Positions 1 to 7,677 of a stretch of DNA of 64,000 bases are shown here, in pieces (position 1 is the stretch's first letter; each line of letters begins with the position of its first letter). The stretch is from DAITQM01 sp036832975. Lineage in GTDB: Bacteria > Pseudomonadota > Gammaproteobacteria > Xanthomonadales > Wenzhouxiangellaceae. Made by a program: the position numbers and the translations under genes. The notes beneath the pieces are model-generated. The model was not told where the DNA came from. It was given only the letters and a program-made list of their open reading frames with translations, and made no database searches. The stretch covers positions 113,500-177,499 of the forward strand of contig DAITQM010000003.1 in assembly GCA_036832975.1 (NCBI GenBank), in the 5' to 3' direction.

Positions 1-203
1 TGAAATCCAGGTGCTGCTTAAAACGGACGAAGTCCGGGTGCAGAAACTGACGGTGCTCGACGAGGTGCAAAACGGGCTTTATTACTTCCGCGAGAGCCTG
101 TTCAAGGCCGTTCCGCAAACCTATCGCAACATGGAACGCTATCTTCAGTTGCTTTACGGGCCCGGGACCATAAAGGTCCCCAGTTATATCCGCTTCGGTT
201 GCG
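1..203 (+). pseudogene. ppc: Phosphoenolpyruvate carboxylase fragment cut by IS91
   Basis: The reading frame is open at the left edge and runs to the IS91 end. The residues KTDEVRVQKLTVLDEVQNGL and the following YYFRESLF block match the central part of phosphoenolpyruvate carboxylase, which makes oxaloacetate from PEP and bicarbonate. The last native residues, VPSYIRFG, are those that normally precede the SWIGGDRDGNP motif. That motif and everything after it are missing here, replaced by IS91 sequence and an immediate stop codon. The 5' part lies outside the window and no 3' part is seen elsewhere in it. Seen directly: the break. Inferred: this copy is non-functional unless the join is an assembly artefact. 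Confidence 0.85.
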
Positions 204-1949
204 TATAGGAAGTATAAGCACCCTATTTCCTGATTTCCAGCGGTATCCGGGCGGTATCCGGAGCCGTGCCTGACCGGCCCCGGACCCTTTCCAAAACCCC
301 AAGCACGCCGAATTCCGTCCGGTTCTGCCCTGTCGGCGGCAATCCAGCATCCCATGTACCCTCGTTTCTGCCGGCGCGGGCCGATCCAGCACGAGCGCCG
401 CCGGGCCGCGCACGGATGGAGTGCGGCCTGAAATTGATTTCCTGCGGTTCAGTGAAGCAAGCCGACTGGCCCGGTCGGCGGCGCCCAGCTTTCCGGCCAG
501 AGGCCGGGGAGATCCTTTTTGGCCAGGTGATTCAGGATTCGCTCGATGACCGGCGGGTCTTCGATACACGCGATGACCTTGACGGCCCCACCGCACTTTG
601 GGCACCTGTCCACATCGACTTGGAATACGCGCTTGAGGCGTTGCGCCCAGCGCATCGCCGCCTGTCGCTCGGCCGGCGTCCGGTCCTCTTCTCGCGCCGG
701 CGCGGTGGGCGTGGCGCTTCGGCCCCGGCGGGCCGGCGTGATCCGGGCGCGGTACGGGCTGTTGGGTGCGAACACCCCGTGGAACCGAGTGAGGTTCAGG
801 CGCGGCGGGGGAACGAGCGCGGCCAGCCGCGCGATGAAGTCCAGCGGCTCGAAGATCACGTGCGTGGTGCCGTCGCGGTACGGCGTCTTCAGCGAGTAGC
901 CGATGTCGCCGCGCGGGGTGAGGAACAGACGCTTTTCCGAGACCGGCGGGCGGCAGATGTAGCGGCACAGTCGCTCAAGTTTCTCGCGCTGGGAGGCCTT
1001 CACGGCAACGCCGGCGTGGAGCGAAAAGCCGGCCACGTTGCCGGGCGCGTCGGTCGACTCGTCCTCCCAACCGTTGGGCAGCGTCTGCAGCGTAAAGACC
1101 TTGCGCCCACGGTGTGGGCCGACGGCGATTCGATAGGTGATGGAATGCCCAGCCAGATCCGGCATCGGGTCGTCGGGGTCGAGCGCTTCGCCCAGGTCGA
1201 GTTGCTCGGTGTCGCGCTCCAGCAAGCCTTCGCGTTCGAGCAGCCGCCCGACCCGGCGGGCGATGGTGTGGGCCAGTTGCGTCAATTGGGCCGATGTTGG
1301 TGCGCGCACCCACTGGAAGCGCAAGCGGATGCCGTCGGACGCTACTTCATAGACCCCATCCAGCAACAACATGTGGAAGTGGATGTTCAGGTTCAGCGCC
1401 GAGCCGAAGCGCTGGATCAGCGTGACCGCGCCGGTGCGGGCGGCCTGTTGCGTATGCCCGGCCTGACGGATCAGGTGGGCGGCGATGACGCGGTAGACGA
1501 TGCCGAGCACACGGCTGATCAGCGCCGGGTTGGTCGCGAGCAGAAATCGCATCGGAAACGGAAGACTCAAGACCCATTGCCGGATCGGTCGCTCGGGCAA
1601 TACTTGGTCGACCAACCAGGCCGCCCCGTCAGCCATGCGCCGGGCGCCGCAACTGGGGCAAAAGCCGCGGCGCTTGCAGCTGAACGCGAGCAAATGCTCG
1701 GCGTGGCAGGTATCGCACCGCAGGCGCAGGAAGCCGTGCTCCAGTCGGCCGCATTGCAGATAACCATCGAATGCCTGTCGCACATGAGTGGGCAACTGTT
1801 TACCGGCCTCGGCCAGGTGTTCGACAAAGGCCGGGTAGTGGCACTCGACGAGCTGATAGAGCAGCGTCTGCTCGGGCCGGTGGCGCTGGTAGCGGCTCGT
1901 CGCTGGACTTGCAGCGGCAGATCTTGGCGCGGCTTGCGGGGGCACGTTC
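201..1949 (-). mobile_element. IS91-family element, longest copy
   Basis: A transposase gene on the minus strand plus about 248 bp beyond its stop codon. The outer end begins GCGTATAGGAAGTATAAG and is identical in the other two copies, so it is the conserved (oriIS-like) terminus. The end contains two direct repeats of CGGTATCCGG. IS91 elements transpose by a rolling-circle-like mechanism without target duplication. None is seen here: one flank is ppc and the other is grpB. The right boundary is placed where GrpB homology stops. No second terminus could be identified. Confidence 0.85.
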
Positions 1950-2383
1950 GAGGCTAAGCGCTCCTTCTCACGCGCATACTCGCTGGCGAGCTCTGAACGT
2001 GCGCGCAGGAGGTCGCGAAACGTCAACGTCGATCTCCAACCCTCGGATTGAACCTCGACCATGTGCACGTGATGCGTTCGCGGCTCACCCTTTACGAAAT
2101 AGTGACGCCTCGGAATTCCGTTCTCACCGCGGTAATCGTAGCCGAGCCTCTGCATCGGTGCGACGCACACTTGAGCTTTCTCGAAGTCTTGCACGCCCAC
2201 CATGATGTCTAGTATTGGCTTTGCTGGAACGTGCGGAATCGATGTGCTGCCGACATGCTCGACGGCGACGATGTGTTGCCCAATAGCTGCGACGATTCGA
2301 TCCCGCTCGCTTGAAAAGGCTGCGGCCCAGGCGTCATGCGATCGAGCTAACGATACGTGACCGGATCTGAGGCCGAGGATCAC
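449..2383 (-). CDS. GrpB N-terminus fused in frame to IS91 transposase
   Basis: One uninterrupted 644-residue frame. Residues 1 to about 145 are a GrpB/UPF0157 nucleotidyltransferase-like protein. Residues 150-644 are an IS91-family HUH transposase. The transposase shows an N-terminal zinc-binding cluster (CDTCHAEHLLAFSCKRRGFC), the metal-binding HUH-type motif in NIHFHMLLLDG, the tyrosine-containing CRYICRPPVSEKRL block likely to hold the nicking tyrosine, and the C-terminal CPKCGGAVKVIACIEDPPVI block typical of the family. No separate methionine is visible between the junction and YQRHRPEQ, so the transposase is probably translated from the grpB start or a minor start. This is the only copy in the window with all transposase blocks. 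Whether the fused protein is active is unknown. Confidence 0.8.
   Translation of the reverse strand: MILGLRSGHVSLARSHDAWAAAFSSERDRIVAAIGQHIVAVEHVGSTSIPHVPAKPILDIMVGVQDFEKAQVCVAPMQRLGYDYRGENGIPRRHYFVKGEPRTHHVHMVEVQSEGWRSTLTFRDLLRARSELASEYAREKERLASNVPPQAAPRSAAASPATSRYQRHRPEQTLLYQLVECHYPAFVEHLAEAGKQLPTHVRQAFDGYLQCGRLEHGFLRLRCDTCHAEHLLAFSCKRRGFCPSCGARRMADGAAWLVDQVLPERPIRQWVLSLPFPMRFLLATNPALISRVLGIVYRVIAAHLIRQAGHTQQAARTGAVTLIQRFGSALNLNIHFHMLLLDGVYEVASDGIRLRFQWVRAPTSAQLTQLAHTIARRVGRLLEREGLLERDTEQLDLGEALDPDDPMPDLAGHSITYRIAVGPHRGRKVFTLQTLPNGWEDESTDAPGNVAGFSLHAGVAVKASQREKLERLCRYICRPPVSEKRLFLTPRGDIGYSLKTPYRDGTTHVIFEPLDFIARLAALVPPPRLNLTRFHGVFAPNSPYRARITPARRGRSATPTAPAREEDRTPAERQAAMRWAQRLKRVFQVDVDRCPKCGGAVKVIACIEDPPVIERILNHLAKKDLPGLWPESWAPPTGPVGLLH
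1950..2383 (-). pseudogene. GrpB/UPF0157 family gene, 3' end lost to IS91
   Basis: About 145 residues remain of a family usually near 170-180 residues. The hallmark VEHVGSTSIPHVPAKPILDI is present, as are the RRHYFVKG and HHVHMVE blocks. The conserved tail after EYAREKERLA is replaced by transposase sequence. GrpB proteins have a nucleotidyltransferase fold; their substrate is not firmly established. The start codon lies 17 bp downstream of an attC site on the same strand, the expected position for the first gene of an integron cassette. Its own attC would have lain on the side now occupied by IS91. Identity of family is secure; cassette status is inference. Confidence 0.8.
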
Positions 2384-2400
2384 GAATGCGTTTCCGTGCC

Positions 2401-2456
2401 GCCTAACGCCCGAGTTAAGCCGCGCCGAAGGCGTCGGCTTGAATGATTAGTTAGGC
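2401..2456 (-). other. attC: Integron attC recombination site (56 bp)
   Basis: On the minus strand the site begins with GCCTAAC (R'' box) and ends with GTTAGGC (R' box), a perfect 7-bp inverted pair fitting the RYYYAAC/GTTRRRY rule. Inside are the complementary arms TTCAAGCCGACGCC and GGCGCGGCTTAA, separated by a short TTC-type loop. One arm carries an unpaired base, the feature that sets polarity in attC hairpins. The minus-strand order is close to the aadA-type attC. It lies 31 bp after the stop of the small membrane operon and 17 bp before grpB, exactly the gene-attC-gene spacing of a cassette array. No integrase gene or attI is in the window. Confidence 0.85.
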
Positions 2457-2487
2457 CTCAGTACCTATCTCCCCGACCGGTCATTCT

Positions 2488-2838
2488 CTATCTGACAAAG
2501 CTTTCGACAGTCCTTACCACTGCCCAACCAACCGTGCCAAGTAGAACCGAGTAGATCGGTGAAAACAGGAAAAGCAGTCCCGCTGTGGATGATCCCGTCT
2601 GTGTCCCGACCCAGTCGAAGACCCAGGCAGCGTGTGTCAAAGCGATAGCGAGTGCCGTGACACCGGCAAAGGTGACAACGCTCCATGACGGTCGCCCTGC
2701 ACCGGTTCCTCGCAGGATCGCCAGCGTGGCGACTGCCAACGGCATCAGATTCCACAGAGCGATCCAGTTGCGTCCTTCCGCGTAGAGTACCAACAGGCCG
2801 CTACCGGCAATCAGCGTTGCACCCAGAATCCGGATCAT
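2488..2838 (-). CDS. Small membrane protein, fourth of operon
   Basis: A 116-residue protein with about four hydrophobic segments (near residues 2-20, 27-45, 53-72 and 85-108). No recognised family. Its ATG overlaps the previous gene's stop by 4 bp (ATGA). It is the last gene before the attC site. The loop RGTGAGRPSW between helices 2 and 3 is basic, suggesting a cytoplasmic loop. It may be a component of a small membrane complex with its three neighbours, but function is unknown. Confidence 0.7.
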   Translation of the reverse strand: MIRILGATLIAGSGLLVLYAEGRNWIALWNLMPLAVATLAILRGTGAGRPSWSVVTFAGVTALAIALTHAAWVFDWVGTQTGSSTAGLLFLFSPIYSVLLGTVGWAVVRTVESFVR

Positions 2839-3074
2839 GGGCGACTATCTCTCTTGCCTCGTTGCTCGGAAGCGAGCCGATGAACACCGAAGCCTGCCAG
2901 CAGCGGCAGCCCCAGAGCGACGGCTACGAGCACCAGCCGGTCGCTCCATTCCGACACATAGGGAACGGACCGACCATGGCCGATCAGCGAGATGCCCACG
3001 AAGAAAGCCGGCGGCAGGCAGGTGAGAAATGCCGGTATCGCGCGGAGCCATGCCCGTTCTTGCCTTGCAATCAT
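2835..3074 (-). CDS. Small membrane protein, third of operon
   Basis: A 79-residue protein starting MIARQERAWLRAIPAF, with two predicted membrane segments (about residues 11-32 and 46-68) and a strongly basic C-terminus (HRLASEQRGKRDSRP). The start is chosen because ATG overlaps the upstream stop by one base (TGATG); a longer frame further upstream would run through the previous gene. No family recognised. The tight coupling at both ends argues for translational coupling with its neighbours. Confidence 0.65.
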   Translation of the reverse strand: MIARQERAWLRAIPAFLTCLPPAFFVGISLIGHGRSVPYVSEWSDRLVLVAVALGLPLLAGFGVHRLASEQRGKRDSRP

Positions 3075-3316
3075 CACACCCAACCCGCAAGAAAGCTCAT
3101 CACCGAGTCCATGCTCGCGGCCAGAGCCTCGTGCGCCGACAATCCCTTGCGAAGGTGATGAACGAACACCGGCACGCCGATCAGCACCAGGAAAACCGCT
3201 TCGAGAACGAGAAATACGATGCCTTGGCTTATCCAGTCTTCGACCCAGGGATTGAAGATGCAAAAGAGCGCTATGATGTTGGACAACAATGCGACCAGCA
3301 ATACACCTTTCTTCAT
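3074..3316 (-). CDS. Small membrane protein, second of operon
   Basis: An 80-residue protein starting MKKGVLLVALLSNIIALF. It has two clear hydrophobic segments (about 4-21 and 31-54), a short basic stretch HHLRKG, and a final hydrophobic tail (MDSVMSFLAGWV). The ATG overlaps the previous stop by 4 bp (ATGA at 3316-3313). No family recognised. The residues between helices 1 and 2 (NPWVEDW) are acidic and aromatic, probably periplasmic. Confidence 0.65.
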   Translation of the reverse strand: MKKGVLLVALLSNIIALFCIFNPWVEDWISQGIVFLVLEAVFLVLIGVPVFVHHLRKGLSAHEALAASMDSVMSFLAGWV

Positions 3317-3813
3317 CCGGTAACACCTCTTTTCCGGCGTGAAGCCCACCACACCGTGAGTAGTGCCGCGAGTGGCGCGAGCGCCGCGGCGTGCAATAAC
3401 CCGCCCGCCCATACCCAGATATGGAACTGCCCCTGCGGGTCCGTGGCCGGATCATAAAGGAGGTAACCGATCACAACCGTGCCGATAGTAATGGCCACAA
3501 ACAGCACCGTACCATGAACCAGGATGCGGATCAGGGTAACGGCCACTGACGCGACTGGCCGCAAGCGCAGGAAATCGGGCCGGTGATGCAACAGCCAGAT
3601 GGCTGCCAAGAGGCCCGATAAAACCGGCAACGGCCAATCGACAGCCGCCTCGAACAGGTGGTGCATTGCCACGCCTTCGGAAAAAGGATTCAGCCGTTGT
3701 AGCCGGTCCACCTCCTCGGCAAAGAGCAAAAGTAGCGACCATGCCGCGGCCGGCGGCAACAGTGCCCGGAGAATACGCTCCTTCAGAAGAAGGCTGAATC
3801 GTGAGTCGGGCAT
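3313..3813 (-). CDS. Membrane protein, first gene of four-gene operon
   Basis: A 166-residue protein with about four membrane segments (near residues 14-32, 58-76, 88-117 and 132-156) and a basic C-terminal tail (WASRRKRG). No recognised domain. It opens a minus-strand operon of four overlapping genes ending just before an attC site. Only about 50 bp separate its start from the end of the second IS91 copy, so its promoter may be inside the element or have been lost. The four genes look visibly less GC-rich than the backbone, which fits foreign origin. Confidence 0.7.
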   Translation of the reverse strand: MPDSRFSLLLKERILRALLPPAAAWSLLLLFAEEVDRLQRLNPFSEGVAMHHLFEAAVDWPLPVLSGLLAAIWLLHHRPDFLRLRPVASVAVTLIRILVHGTVLFVAITIGTVVIGYLLYDPATDPQGQFHIWVWAGGLLHAAALAPLAALLTVWWASRRKRGVTG

Positions 3814-3863
3814 TTCGCTATACCACCGCCAGCGATCAAAATACCGTGTATCCCAATATCTTC

Positions 3864-4715
3864 GCGTATAGGAAGTATAAGCACCCTATTTCCTGATTTC
3901 CAGCGGTATCCGGGCGGTATCCGGAGCCGTGCCTGACCGGCCCCGGACCCTTTCCAAAACCCCAAGCACGCCGAATTCCGTCCGGTTCTGCCCTGTCGGC
4001 GGCAATCCAGCATCCCATGTACCCTCGTTTCTGCCGGCGCGGGCCGATCCAGCACGAGCGCCGCCGGGCCGCGCACGGATGGAGTGCGGCCTGAAATTGA
4101 TTTCCTGCGGTTCAGTGAAGCAAGCCGACTGGCCCGGTCGGCGGCGCCCAGCTTTCCGGCCAGAGGCCGGGGAGATCCTTTTTGGCCAGGTGATTCAGGA
4201 TTCGCTCGATGACCGGCGGGTCTTCGATACACGCGATGACCTTGACGGCCCCACCGCACTTTGGGCACCTGTCCACATCGACTTGGAATACGCGCTTGAG
4301 GCGTTGCGCCCAGCGCATCGCCGCCTGTCGCTCGGCCGGCGTCCGGTCCTCTTCTCGCGCCGGCGCGGTGGGCGTGGCGCTTCGGCCCCGGCGGGCCGGC
4401 GTGATCCGGGCGCGGTACGGGCTGTTGGGTGCGAACACCCCGTGGAACCGAGTGAGGTTCAGGCGCGGCGGGGGAACGAGCGCGGCCAGCCGCGCGATGA
4501 AGTCCAGCGGCTCGAAGATCACGTGCGTGGTGCCGTCGCGGTACGGCGTCTTCAGCGAGTAGCCGATGTCGCCGCGCGGGGTGAGGAACAGACGCTTTTC
4601 CGAGACCGGCGGGCGGCAGATGTAGCGGCACAGTCGCTCAAGTTTCTCGCGCTGGGAGGCCTTCACGGCAACGCCGGCGTGGAGCGAAAAGCCGGCCACG
4701 TTGCCGGGCGCGTCG
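3864..4715 (-). mobile_element. IS91-family element, truncated copy 2
   Basis: Same conserved end as copy 1 (GCGTATAGG...) and near-identical sequence for about 850 bp, including the transposase C-terminal part. Identity stops at GGGCGCGTCG, after which the sequence belongs to a truncated protease gene. The N-terminal half of the transposase, with its zinc cluster and HUH motif, is absent, so it cannot move on its own product. The transposase-to-terminus distance (248 bp) equals that of copies 1 and 3. Confidence 0.85.
4112..4715 (-). pseudogene. IS91 transposase, C-terminal remnant
   Basis: About 200 residues matching the C-terminal part of the full transposase, from APGNVAGFSLHAGVAVKASQ to the stop. 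The tyrosine block CRYICRPP and the C-terminal CPKCGG block are retained; the zinc cluster and HUH motif are lost. Short upstream frames read into the neighbouring protease sequence but have no biological meaning. Confidence 0.8.
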
Positions 4716-5159
4716 TCCGGCCCGTCCTGAAAAACGGTAGGCGATGGTCTGGTCGGCACTCGGGGCGCGTGGGCCGCTGACACCCATCGCGCCGGCACGG
4801 TCGATCAGCCACAGCTCGTTGCCGTCGAACACCGCGCCGCTCAATTGGCCGTCGATCCGGTTCAGCTGCACCCACGTGCCCTGGGCGCCTTCGATGGTGC
4901 CGCGCATGAAGCGGTCGCCGCGCCGGGTGAATTCGGCGCGGCTCGACAGTGTCACCCGTTCCAGGAGTGCGCGGTTGTCCTCGAGGCGGAGTTCGTGGCG
5001 TTTGCCGCCCAGCGTCAGCGTCCAGGTCGCAATTCCGAGCCCGCGCGGCTGCCAGGCATCGACGGTCTGGAAATCCCGAACCAGCGGCCGTGCCGGTTGG
5101 GCGCTCAGCTCAGGCGCGAAGGCCAGGAGTGCAAGCAGGACGAACAGGGTCTGGCGCAT
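4716..5159 (-). pseudogene. Reprolysin-like protease, N-terminal remnant
   Basis: Begins with a signal peptide (MRQTLFVLLALLAFAPELSA) and continues for about 150 residues that parallel the N-terminal region of the complete zinc protease at 23.6 kb: the WVQLNRIDGQLSG...GNELWLIDRAG stretch aligns with WVRLSWYGGAWHG...GETLYLIDPPE there. The metalloprotease domain with its HExxH motif is gone, replaced by IS91 at a conserved YRF position. It is therefore a broken paralogue. A product, if made, would be a secreted pro-region without a catalytic domain. Confidence 0.7.
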
Positions 5160-5315
5160 GGTCGAATGAATCCGTGCGAAGAGAACAAGGTTTCAAGTCT
5201 ATGCTGGATCGAGTGTGAAATTCTGAGCGCCTGTTCACGTTTCGGGCGCGCGCCGGGCCGATTTCATGAACGCGTAAAATAGTCGGTCGTTGCCGAACCC
5301 CGGGGAGCCGTGCCG

Positions 5316-6176
5316 ATGCCGGTCCGCATGATTCACGAACTGCCGAGCGTCGCGCAGTTCTATTTCGACGCGCTGGGTCCGCGCCAGCCGCTGGTCATCC
5401 GCCTCGGCGAGCTGGATGCGAAACTCGACTGGAATACCGCGCGCTGGGATGCCGATTACCTGGCCCACAAGGCCGGCTCGCAGAACGTGCGCGTGCTGCA
5501 GCGGGTCGACCCCAACGGCAACTACCAACCGGAAAACACCCGCTACGAGCCGATGATGTTCCGGCGCTTCATCGACCAGTGCCTGCGCGTGTCCGGCGGC
5601 ACCGACGAGCTGTATCTGAACCTGCAGCACGATCGCATCCTGGAGCCGCCGCTGCTGCAGCTTCTCGGCGATTTCAGGATCCCGGAGTTCTACCGTGAGC
5701 TTCCGCTACGCTCGATCAATGTCTGGATCGGCAACAGCCGGAACCGCATCACCACACCGATGCACCACGATTTCAATGAAAACCTGTACGTGATCGTGCG
5801 CGGCCGCAAGCGGTTCACGTTGTTTCCGCCCGATTGCGTGCGCAATCTGTATCCGCGCGGCGAGGTCACCGGTATCGATGAAATCGGCATGGTCAGCTAC
5901 AAGGATCTGCGCCAGACGTTCATGCCGCACCTGTCTCGGGTCGATGTCGACGCGCCGGACCTGGAGCGGTTTCCGGCCTATCGAGAAGTCATGGACCGCA
6001 GGACCGAGCTGGAATTGCAGGCCGGCGATCTGTTCTACCTGCCAAGCTGCTGGCTGCACCAGGTGCACTCGCTGACCGGCGAGCATATTGCCTTGAGCTT
6101 TTTCGCCCACCCGCCGGAGCCGGTGCACATCGACACGATCATGCGCCACCGAGAGGCGGCGCGCCCGGCGTCCTGA
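5316..6176 (+). CDS. Cupin-8/JmjC-like Fe(II) oxygenase
   Basis: A 286-residue protein of the cupin-like (JmjC, factor-inhibiting-HIF type) family, Fe(II)/2-oxoglutarate hydroxylases acting on proteins or small molecules. The segment TTPMHHDFNENLYVIVRGRK carries the HxD iron ligands and the conserved lysine region followed by FTLFPP. A later histidine in SCWLHQVHSL is the likely third ligand. ATG at 5316 is preferred over GTG at 5310 because GGGGAG lies 8 bp upstream of it. It diverges from the broken protease and converges with the broken kinase. It is one of the few intact genes in the IS91-invaded patch. Its substrate cannot be read from sequence. Confidence 0.8.
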   Translation: MPVRMIHELPSVAQFYFDALGPRQPLVIRLGELDAKLDWNTARWDADYLAHKAGSQNVRVLQRVDPNGNYQPENTRYEPMMFRRFIDQCLRVSGGTDELYLNLQHDRILEPPLLQLLGDFRIPEFYRELPLRSINVWIGNSRNRITTPMHHDFNENLYVIVRGRKRFTLFPPDCVRNLYPRGEVTGIDEIGMVSYKDLRQTFMPHLSRVDVDAPDLERFPAYREVMDRRTELELQAGDLFYLPSCWLHQVHSLTGEHIALSFFAHPPEPVHIDTIMRHREAARPAS

Positions 6177-6702
6177 TCAGCCGGGAAAATCCTGTCCCCA
6201 GGCGTCCCGGTAGCGTTCGCGAACCGTGGCCGGGCCGATATCGAAACCCTGCGGCGCGGCGTGCGCGATCTTGATCGAGCCCATCAGCGAACCCAGCCGG
6301 GCTGAGTCGAGCGCCGACCAGCCCCGGTCCAGGCCGAACAGGAAGCCGGCGCGGAATGCGTCGCCGCAACCGGTGGGATCGGCGATGCGTTCGGGTTTGA
6401 CCGCCGGAACGCGCTCCTCGCCGTCGTGGGTGACCAGCTCGGCACCTTCGCCGCCGTGGGTGATGACCAGCCCGCTCTTGAGCGCCGAGAGCATGTTGCC
6501 GCGGTTCCAGCCGGTCTTGCGCGATACCATTTCCCACTCGTAGGAATTGACCGTCAGCCAGTCGGCATCGGCGATCAGGGTCTTGAGCTCGTCGCCGGAA
6601 AACAGCGGCAGGCCCTGGCCCGGATCGAACACGTGGCGGATTCCCGCGGCCTTGAACTGGTCCGAATGGTCGAGCATGGCCTGCTTGCCGTCGGGCGAGA
6701 CG
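6177..6702 (-). pseudogene. PfkB-family sugar/nucleoside kinase, C-terminal half
   Basis: About 175 residues of the C-terminal half of a PfkB/ribokinase-fold kinase, closest in feel to the adenosine kinase-like branch. The signature DPTGCGDAFRAGFLFGLDRG includes the anion-hole GxGD and catalytic aspartate; upstream are NSYEWEMV and the VITHGGEGAEL block. The N-terminal substrate-binding half is missing, replaced by IS91 copy 3 just before VSPDGKQAML. No N-terminal half occurs elsewhere in the window. Confidence 0.8.
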
Positions 6703-7397
6703 GCGTATAGGAAGTATAAGCACCCTATTTCCTGATTTCCAGAGGTATCCGGGCGGTATCCGGAGCCGTGCCTGACCGGCCCCGGACCCTTTCCAAAACC
6801 CCAAGCACGCCGAATTCCGTCCGGTTCTGCCCTGTCGGCGGCAATCCAGCATCCCATGTACCCTCGTTTCTGCCGGCGCGGGCCGATCCAGCACGAGCGC
6901 CGCCGGGCCGCGCACGGATGGAGTGCGGCCTGAAATTGATTTCCTGCGGTTCAGTGAAGCAAGCCGACTGGCCCGGTCGGCGGCGCCCAGCTTTCCGGCC
7001 AGAGGCCGGGGAGATCCTTTTTGGCCAGGTGATTCAGGATTCGCTCGATGACCGGCGGGTCTTCGATACACGCGATGACCTTGACGGCCCCACCGCACTT
7101 TGGGCACCTGTCCACATCGACTTGGAATACGCGCTTGAGGCGTTGCGCCCAGCGCATCGCCGCCTGTCGCTCGGCCGGCGTCCGGTCCTCTTCTCGCGCC
7201 GGCGCGGTGGGCGTGGCGCTTCGGCCCCGGCGGGCCGGCGTGATCCGGGCGCGGTACGGGCTGTTGGGTGCGAACACCCCGTGGAACCGAGTGAGGTTCA
7301 GGCGCGGCGGGGGAACGAGCGCGGCCAGCCGCGCGATGAAGTCCAGCGGCTCGAAGATCACGTGCGTGGTGCCGTCGCGGTACGGCGTCTTCAGCGA
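6703..7397 (-). mobile_element. IS91-family element, truncated copy 3
   Basis: Shares the same terminus as copies 1 and 2 with at least one substitution near the end (CAGAGG versus CAGCGG). Identity stops after CGTCTTCAGCGA, the shortest of the three copies. One flank is the PfkB-family fragment, the other a TPR fragment. All three copies keep the terminus next to the transposase 3' end and vary only at the other side. Confidence 0.85.
6951..7397 (-). pseudogene. IS91 transposase, short C-terminal remnant
   Basis: About 149 residues of the transposase C-terminus, starting at SLKTPYRDGTTHVIFEPLDF and ending at the normal stop. The tyrosine block is already lost; only the C-terminal CPKCGGAVKVIACIEDPP region remains. 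Confidence 0.8.
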
Positions 7398-7509
7398 TGC
7401 GGCGGCGCAGTTCAAGGGGTTCTTTGCACAACGGCTCGGTGTCGGCGGCTTTGCCGCTGAGGTAGTACATCAGACCGAGGTTGTTGAGCAAGGCCGCGGT
7501 CCAGTGCAC
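7398..7509 (-). pseudogene. TPR-repeat protein fragment
   Basis: Some 37 residues (LLNNLGLMYYLSGKAADTEP and onward) match one kinesin-light-chain-type tetratricopeptide repeat. The fragment is cut by IS91 on one side and merges into a palindrome on the other, so neither end is original. It is probably a residue of a larger TPR protein. Confidence 0.55.
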
Positions 7510-7537
7510 TCCGTCACAATATCAGTGACGGAGTGCA
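7505..7537. repeat. Perfect 13-bp stem palindrome
   Basis: TGCACTCCGTCAC and GTGACGGAGTGCA flank a 7-base AATATCA spacer. It marks the join between the TPR fragment and the 128-bp repeat. It may act as a transcription terminator stem or be part of the repeat's original end; there is no clear U-tract. Confidence 0.6.
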
Positions 7538-7538
7538 T

Positions 7539-7666
7539 TAATCCGGGCCACGGATGGCCCGGCGAAATCAGGCGCTCCTTAGCGGCTGATTTCGGGAGCG
7601 CAGCGAAAGTCGCGCCTTTCGCAAGCGACGTTGAAAAACGCCAGGATGGCGTTTTTCAACGACCTG
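7539..7666. repeat. 128-bp palindromic direct repeat, copy 1
   Basis: Matches 58273-58400 with about two differences. It is a chain of hairpins: CCGGGCC/GGCCCGG, GAAATCAG/CTGATTTC, and GTTGAAAAACGCC/GGCGTTTTTCAAC. It fills the gap between the broken TPR gene and dctM. REP/BIME-like elements of this kind are dispersed intergenically in proteobacteria. Confidence 0.8.
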
Positions 7667-7677
7667 AGACACGGGTT

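Noticed and set aside
266..1957. Long open frames on the plus strand across IS91 copies 1-3
   Set aside because: They are antisense to the transposase, repeat identically in each copy, and show no domain of their own; GC-rich DNA keeps such frames open.
3836..4018. Short protein across the start of IS91 copy 2
   Set aside because: Merely element sequence read into unrelated flanking DNA, with no ribosome site or homology.
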